Origin: CAZJDV01 sp964544865
GTDB taxonomy: Bacteria > Chloroflexota > Dehalococcoidia > Lucifugimonadales > CAJWER01
Reading direction: 5' to 3'
NCBI GenBank assembly: GCA_964544865.1
Contig: CAZJDV010000002.1
Coordinates: 1-64,000 of the forward strand
Length of the DNA stretch: 64,000 nt
Shown: piece by piece, positions 59,523 to 64,000 of the stretch
Numbering within the stretch: the first letter of the stretch is position 1
Layout: each line of letters opens with the position of its first letter
Translations under genes and position numbers: made by a program
The notes under the pieces: generated by a model
What the model was told of the DNA's origin: nothing
What the model saw: only the letters and a program-made list of their open reading frames with translations
Database searches by the model: none

Positions 59523-60562
59523 GCTGACCGCCTCGCAGCCCCAAAGACCCACCCCGCCATGCTCCCCACCTTGCGGAAAGACCCGACACCTTCCCTGGGG
59601 AGGAATATCGCGGCGATGATCGTTGCCGGAAGAAAAAACACGACGTGGCAGATAACGGCGAAGCCGAATCCGTCGGCTTTGTCGATACCGAAAAACCCGA
59701 GGACATACACGATAGCAAACTCGAAGCTTCCCACCGCGCTGGGCGCGGCGGGAACCGCCGTGGCGAAAAATATCGTGCCCATTATTACCACGGTGGCCGC
59801 CAGGGGAGAGATCGGCAGATCCACCGCCAGGGCGATGATCCACGCCGTCACACCGACCAGCATCCAATAGAGGATGCTGACCCCGAGGCAGACCAGCAGC
59901 CGCAGGCGCTCCCGCTCCAGATCCTTGACCGCCCCGGCGAAGGCGGCGAGGAATCGGTACCTGCCCACCAGAGCCAGCGATTCGCTCCAGACGAAGACCC
60001 TGACCACACCGATCGCCACGACGGTAAACGCGATCGCGCCCCAGACGAATATGGTGAAGTTTTTCATCTCCGGGACGAGGAAGAAGGCCACCCCCAGTAT
60101 CATGGTGCTGGCCACCACGTCGACGACCCGCTCCATTCCCAGGGTTGCGAGGGCCGTCGCGCCCCGCACGCCATCCCTCAACGTCAGGACGGCCAACTGG
60201 GTCATTTCGCTCGTGACCCTGAACGGCATCACGTTGCTCAGCCCGAGTCCCTCATGCTGCACGATGAAGAGCCGCGAGGCGGATATCTGATCGGTGGTGA
60301 ACAGGACCTTCCACCGCACCGCCCTTAGCCATCCCGCGAACATGAAGACAGCGAATGCGAGCCCCAGGAGTAGCGGGGACACGTCGGTGAGGTTCTCGGC
60401 GACCAGGCCCCAGTCGAGACCCCGTGTCGCCAACCACCCCAGCCCGCCACTTACCGCGACGGCGGCGGGGATCCTGCCGACGCGCAGCAATGCCCGTCCC
60501 ACCCTCACCGGTGTGCGAGCGTCGCCGGCCCGGCCCTCTTCCTTGTCCTGCCGCTGCGCCAT
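59519..60562 (-). CDS. UPF0104/lysylphosphatidylglycerol synthase-like membrane protein
   Basis: Membrane protein of 347 aa with about 8 predicted helices, like the transmembrane part of MprF. Signatures are LGLAFAVFMFAGWLRAVRWK, the FRVTSEMTQLAVLTLRDGV stretch, and AAPSAVGSFEFAIVYVLGFF (a version of the conserved P-G-x-x-G-x-x-E). The catalytic aminoacyl-transfer domain is absent, so flippase-like or glycolipid-related function is possible. ATG 60562 lies only 6 bases after a -10 element (see 60569-60576), with no ribosome site, so translation may be leaderless. Confidence 0.8.
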   Translation of the reverse strand: MAQRQDKEEGRAGDARTPVRVGRALLRVGRIPAAVAVSGGLGWLATRGLDWGLVAENLTDVSPLLLGLAFAVFMFAGWLRAVRWKVLFTTDQISASRLFIVQHEGLGLSNVMPFRVTSEMTQLAVLTLRDGVRGATALATLGMERVVDVVASTMILGVAFFLVPEMKNFTIFVWGAIAFTVVAIGVVRVFVWSESLALVGRYRFLAAFAGAVKDLERERLRLLVCLGVSILYWMLVGVTAWIIALAVDLPISPLAATVVIMGTIFFATAVPAAPSAVGSFEFAIVYVLGFFGIDKADGFGFAVICHVVFFLPATIIAAIFLPREGVGSFRKVGSMAGWVFGAARRSA

Positions 60563-60568
60563 CCAGGT

Positions 60569-60576
60569 AGTATAAT
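60569..60576. promoter_or_regulatory. overlapping divergent -10 elements
   Basis: TATAAT (plus, 60571-60576) and TATACT (minus, 60574 to 60569) overlap. The minus-strand element ends 6 bases before ATG 60562, and the plus-strand element lies 33 bases before GTG 60610. The same AT core may serve both genes. No convincing -35 was found on either side. Confidence 0.4.
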
Positions 60577-60609
60577 CTAGGCCACCTGCCACCACCACCG
60601 CCCACACGA

Positions 60610-61449
60610 GTGCAGAGCATGCTGATCGACTGCCACACACATCTCGACCCATTCCCGGACAGCGAGGTGCGCAGCATCCTGGAGCGGGCCAAAAACGCCG
60701 GCGTGGGACTCGTGATTACCGCGGGGACCACACTGGACACGTCCGCCCGCGCTGTCGAGCTGTCCGCCTCGTTCCCCGGCTTGTTCGCGGGGGTGGGCAT
60801 TCATCCCATGGACCTGCACGGACCCGTGGACGAAAACACATATGCCCGCCTTTTCGAGCTGGCGGCCTCAACCGAAAAGGTCCTGGTCATCAGCGAGGTC
60901 GGACTGGACTTCATGGAGGGCACGCCGGACCAGGCCGTCCAGTACCAGGCGTTCCGGGAGCAGATTCGTCTCGCCCGCGAGCTGGACCTGCCAATCGTGT
61001 TTCACAGCCGCGAGGCGCACCCGGACACTCTTCGTGTGTTGCGCGAGGAGCGGGGATACGATGTCGGCGGTATCATGCACTATTTCCAGGCAGACCTGGA
61101 GACGGCGCGACAGGCTATCGACCTGGGGTTCCACATCTCGCTGGCTAGGCCGCTCCTGAGACTGCCGGCTCTCCAGAAGGTGGCGGCCGCATTGCCTCTG
61201 AGCAGCATCGTGCTCGAGACCGACGCGACGCCTCAGCCTTTCAAGTCCAAGCGAGCGAACTGGACCGAGCCACGCCATGTCCGCGACGTGGCAGGCGTGC
61301 TCGCGAAACTGCAAAAGCGGCCCGTAGAGGAGATCGCGGCTGTCACCAGCCGCAATGTCCTTGGGATATTGAATAAGCGAGGCGGGGCGATCGCCCAGAG
61401 TCTGGCGTCACCCGACAAGAGGAATGACGAAGAGCTGGGGAAGCAGTAG
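60610..61449 (+). CDS. TatD family DNase/hydrolase
   Basis: Metal-dependent hydrolase of 279 aa. The metal motif is IDCHTHLDPF, the Glu ligand is in VISEVGLDFMEG, His residues are in IVFHSREAHPDT and GGIMHYFQADLE, and SIVLETDATPQPF holds the late Asp. TatD enzymes act on DNA ends and in tRNA or oxidative DNA repair. GTG 60610 is the first in-frame start; ATG 60619 (MLIDCHTH) is also reasonable. The last 42 bp overlap the convergent Yip1-like gene. Confidence 0.9.
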   Translation: MQSMLIDCHTHLDPFPDSEVRSILERAKNAGVGLVITAGTTLDTSARAVELSASFPGLFAGVGIHPMDLHGPVDENTYARLFELAASTEKVLVISEVGLDFMEGTPDQAVQYQAFREQIRLARELDLPIVFHSREAHPDTLRVLREERGYDVGGIMHYFQADLETARQAIDLGFHISLARPLLRLPALQKVAAALPLSSIVLETDATPQPFKSKRANWTEPRHVRDVAGVLAKLQKRPVEEIAAVTSRNVLGILNKRGGAIAQSLASPDKRNDEELGKQ

Positions 61450-61959
61450 CAGGAAGACGGCCCAGCCGAACACCGTGGACAGGGTGGCGGCGATCCAATC
61501 TGTCTGCTCGACCTCACGAACCGCAACCACGCCGGCGACCAGGATCCAGAGCAACCCGACGAAATATACGTAGCCGCCGATCTGAGGCACTCTCACGAAC
61601 AGCATTAGCGCCCCGGGGCCGTAGCAAATACCGAGGGCGCGAAGGACCTGGTGGAAGCTGGCCTTTCCGTCGACGAACTTCCCGCCCAATATGTGGACGA
61701 CGAGGGCCCAGAGTATCCAGCCCAGCATCAAGCTGATGATCACCAGCCAGAGGTTTATCAGCCTGTCGACAATGCTTGGCAGCTCCGGGTCTCTGGTCCC
61801 CTCGACGATCACGTTCATCAAGCCCAGGCCGAAAAACGTCGCCGCGAAAATCACGACTCCCAGGGATTTCAAAATGACCTCGGGGCTCTCGGCGGCCTCG
61901 CGGTAGGTCTCCCTCCTCAGCAGCGCCGCACGTAGAGCCATTCGGAGCATGTTTGCCAA
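61408..61959 (-). CDS. Yip1 domain membrane protein
   Basis: Membrane protein of 183 aa with five predicted helices. The N-terminal part (REAAESPEVILKSLGVVIFA) and the repeated inner segments (IISLMLGWILWALVVHILGG, then QVLRALGICYGPGALMLFV) fit the Yip1/DUF1282 family. Its function in bacteria is not known. It is convergent with tatD, and the stop codons lie within each other's genes. Confidence 0.75.
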   Translation of the reverse strand: MANMLRMALRAALLRRETYREAAESPEVILKSLGVVIFAATFFGLGLMNVIVEGTRDPELPSIVDRLINLWLVIISLMLGWILWALVVHILGGKFVDGKASFHQVLRALGICYGPGALMLFVRVPQIGGYVYFVGLLWILVAGVVAVREVEQTDWIAATLSTVFGWAVFLLLLPQLFVIPLVG

Positions 61960-62067
61960 TGGTTAGTGCCTTTTGGTGGACAGGATATGGGGAACGGGGT
62001 AAAGGATACAAGGTATGGGCCATAGGGGTAAAGGGCCATGGTCTGTGCGCCGCTTACCCAGCCGGGT

Positions 62068-63351
62068 TTAGGGCCGCACCGCGCTGCCGTCCGCGCGGCG
62101 CACGGTGTCCCACGCCCCGCCGAAGGCCCGCTCCTTGAACGGGTACCTGGCGGCGAGTTTCTCATCGACGTCGATGCCGAGGCCAGGCCTGCCGCTGGGC
62201 CACATGTAGCCGTCCCGCACCTCCGGGCACCCCGGGAACACCTCCATCGTACGCTCGCCGAATCGCGCGTACTCCTGTATGCCGAAATTCCACGCGTTGA
62301 GGTCCAGCATCAGATTGGCGGCGTGCCCGATGGGCGAGGTATCCCCGGGGCCGTGCCATGCCGTCCGCACACCAAAGGTCTCGCAGAGCGCGGCCAGTTT
62401 CCGCGCCGGCGTCAGGCCGCCGAGCTGAGAGATGTGCACCCGGATGAAGTCGATCAGCCGGTCCTTTACCATCGGCACTATCTCGTGGGGATTGTTGTAG
62501 AGTTCGCCCATCGCCAGCGGCGTGCTGGTCTGCCGGCGGACCATCCTGAAATACTCGTTGTCCTCGGGAGCAAACAGGTCCTCCAGGAAGAACAGCTTGA
62601 ACCGCTCCACCTCCTTGGCGAAACCAACGCCGAGGATGGGCGGGACGCGCTCGTGAACGTCGTGCAGGAGCTCGACCTCCCAGCCGACGCTGGACCTTAT
62701 GTACTCAAAGAGGCCAAGCGCGGAGCGTATGTACGGCCTGGGCTCGAATATGCCACCGGGGTGGGCGAAGAGCGTGTTCGCGTCCCGCCTTGTGACACGG
62801 TCCGTGACAACCACCGGGCCGGAGTCGGGCGCAGCCGCTCTGGTCACTCCGGCGCTACCGCCGTATGTCGCATACCCAGGCGTCGCCACCTGGACCCGAA
62901 TGTGGTGATAGCCCTGTTCTATCAGCGCCCGCACGCTGTCCTCGACGGCCTTCGGCTCCGGTCCGCTCGCGTGGGAATAGACTGCGGCGGCGTCCCGCGC
63001 CTTGCCGCCGAACAGATCATACACCGGCATCGCCGCAAGCTTGCCCTTGATGTCCCAGAGCGCCTCGTCGACGCCGCTCAGAGCGTTGTTGAGCACGGGG
63101 CCGTTCCGCCAATAGGACGACACGTAGCTGGCCTGCCAAATGTCTTCGATGTCGGCTGCATCCTTCCCGATCAAAAACGGCCGCAGGTAGTCGTCCACGG
63201 CGGCCACCACCGCACTAGGCCTCTGGGTGAACGTCGCACAGCCCACGCCGTAGAGCTCGGGTTCGCTCGTCTCCACCTTGACGATCACCAGTCTTATGCC
63301 GTCGGGTTCCGTCAGTATGACGCGAACGTCGCGGATCTCAAGTTTGCTCAT
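62068..63351 (-). CDS. ManD-like dehydratase (enolase superfamily)
   Basis: Mandelate racemase/enolase-superfamily protein of 427 aa, similar to D-mannonate dehydratase and the RspA family. The catalytic residues are visible: Arg in HHIRVQVATPG, Asp and His in LLHDVHERVPPI, Glu in FFLEDLFAPED, Glu in LAMGELYNNPHE, and His in TAWHGPGDTSPIGHAANL. These acid sugar dehydratases remove water from a sugar acid. The start ATG overlaps the stop of the upstream alpha/beta hydrolase (ATGA). The end is a typical AWDTVRRADGS tail. SAR202 genomes are known to encode many paralogues of this superfamily. Confidence 0.9.
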   Translation of the reverse strand: MSKLEIRDVRVILTEPDGIRLVIVKVETSEPELYGVGCATFTQRPSAVVAAVDDYLRPFLIGKDAADIEDIWQASYVSSYWRNGPVLNNALSGVDEALWDIKGKLAAMPVYDLFGGKARDAAAVYSHASGPEPKAVEDSVRALIEQGYHHIRVQVATPGYATYGGSAGVTRAAAPDSGPVVVTDRVTRRDANTLFAHPGGIFEPRPYIRSALGLFEYIRSSVGWEVELLHDVHERVPPILGVGFAKEVERFKLFFLEDLFAPEDNEYFRMVRRQTSTPLAMGELYNNPHEIVPMVKDRLIDFIRVHISQLGGLTPARKLAALCETFGVRTAWHGPGDTSPIGHAANLMLDLNAWNFGIQEYARFGERTMEVFPGCPEVRDGYMWPSGRPGLGIDVDEKLAARYPFKERAFGGAWDTVRRADGSAVRP

Positions 63352-64000
63352 GGTGCTGAACTCCGATCTGAATATCCATCATCGGTCGCGAAGAAATCGA
63401 GCACGAGCCGGTTGAACTCGGCGGGGTCCTCTCGATGCGGCGCGTGGCCGTGGCCCTTGAAAACCTTTAGACCGGCGTTCGGAAGAAGCTCCAGCGCACG
63501 TTTCCCTTGGCTGACGGGGAAGTAGCGATCGCGCTCTCCCCATACAAGACACGTCGGTGCCGTGACCGTACGGAGGGAATCCAGATCGGGACGGTCCATC
63601 TCGATGTCGAGGGGCGGGTAGGGCAGCGGCCTCATCCTCACCTTGTCCCAGGCCCAGGCCAGGCCTGCCAGCGCTTTTCCGATGGGGCTCACGCTGCCTA
63701 ATCCCATCGGCGCGACCAGGACCAGCCTGACCACGGACTCGGGCGCGAGCCGCGCCAACTCCAGGCCGATGCTCGCCCCGAGCGAGTGCCCCACAAGGTG
63801 GACGGGTTCGAGTCGCATCTCCTCGATGAACCCTTGCAGAAGATCTGACATGCGGCGCAGAGTGTAGATGGGCTCGGGATTGTCGCTCTCGCCGTAGCCC
63901 AGCAGGTCGAGCGCGTACACGCGGTGAGCCGAGGCCAGGACGGGGACGGTCTCCGCCCAGTCGCGCCGGGTGCTGGCGCGCCCGTGCACCAGTACGACAG
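63348..64000 (-). CDS. alpha/beta hydrolase (5' end cut by window)
   Basis: The frame is open to the right edge and reads VVLVHGRAST, the usual oxyanion-hole sequence, so the start lies beyond 64000. The nucleophile is in HLVGHSLGASIGLE, the Asp is in CLVWGERDRYFP, and the His is in FKGHGHAPHRED. At least 216 residues are visible, close to a full domain. It overlaps the dehydratase by 4 bp and is probably in the same unit. The substrate is unknown. Confidence 0.88.
   Translation of the reverse strand, partial: VVLVHGRASTRRDWAETVPVLASAHRVYALDLLGYGESDNPEPIYTLRRMSDLLQGFIEEMRLEPVHLVGHSLGASIGLELARLAPESVVRLVLVAPMGLGSVSPIGKALAGLAWAWDKVRMRPLPYPPLDIEMDRPDLDSLRTVTAPTCLVWGERDRYFPVSQGKRALELLPNAGLKVFKGHGHAPHREDPAEFNRLVLDFFATDDGYSDRSSAP

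Noticed and set aside
1..64000. tRNA, rRNA, CRISPR array or prophage
   Set aside because: No cloverleaf, rRNA signature, spaced identical repeats, integrase or transposase was seen.

Overview
The window reads as one chromosomal segment of a GC-rich bacterium, most likely a member of the Chloroflexota close to the SAR202/Dehalococcoidia lineages. This is inference. It rests on a complex I operon without nuoE, nuoF and nuoG, a hopanoid operon, a D-mannonate dehydratase-like enolase-superfamily protein of a kind common in SAR202, a Chloroflexota-style lipoprotein N-terminus, and palindromic intergenic repeats of a type I associate with these genomes. A run of 10 Ns at 18342-18351 shows that the sequence is a scaffold, probably from a metagenome. 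I see no rRNA, tRNA, CRISPR array, transposase or phage gene.

Layout. 0-6.7 kb: an MFS exporter, a broken DUF2087 gene, an amidohydrolase, a DedA protein and the 5-oxoprolinase genes pxpA, pxpB and pxpC (minus strand). 6.9-8.8 kb, divergent from pxpA: the membrane subunits and biotin carrier of a sodium-pumping decarboxylase, with no carboxyltransferase alpha subunit. 9.2-13.4 kb: transaldolase, glucose-6-phosphate isomerase and a frameshifted glucose-6-phosphate dehydrogenase. 13.4-19.8 kb: accessory enzymes (NTF2-like, formamidase, Gfo/Idh/MocA oxidoreductase, orphan OppB-type permease, amidase), with gene remnants and the N gap. 20-23 kb: a small possibly SOS-linked gene, an ftsZ outside any division cluster, and two decayed genes. 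23.1-26.1 kb: M20 peptidase, Nudix hydrolase and NAD kinase. 26.1-37.1 kb (minus): nuoABCDHIJK, a small DUF2007-like gene, then nuoLMN. 37.3-46.3 kb (plus): a divergent hopanoid operon (prenyl diphosphate synthase, hpnH, hpnG, shc, yjbQ, hpnC, hpnD, hpnE). 46.3-51.9 kb: hydroxyacid dehydrogenase, FGGY kinase, class II aldolase, an unknown protein, an SDR and a nucleoside hydrolase. 52-58.9 kb: a SUF iron-sulfur operon with two sufU genes, an Rrf2 regulator and a Rieske ferredoxin. 58.9-64 kb: histidine phosphatase, UPF0104 membrane protein, TatD nuclease, Yip1-like protein, ManD-like dehydratase and a partial alpha/beta hydrolase.

How it fits together. The genes describe an aerobic-type heterotroph: quinone-linked complex I, oxidative pentose phosphate entry and NADP supply, hopanoid membranes, SUF assembly for its many Fe-S proteins, and scavenging of amides, 5-oxoproline, sugar acids and nucleosides. 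Strong sigma70-like promoters can be read upstream of the pxp, amidase, nuo, hopanoid, Gfo/Idh and suf units.

The most unusual points are the pairing of PxpABC with an alpha-less biotin/sodium pump, a set of interrupted genes concentrated between 12 and 23 kb, a DUF2007-like protein inside the complex I operon, and a candidate leaderless promoter shared by divergent genes at 60.57 kb.
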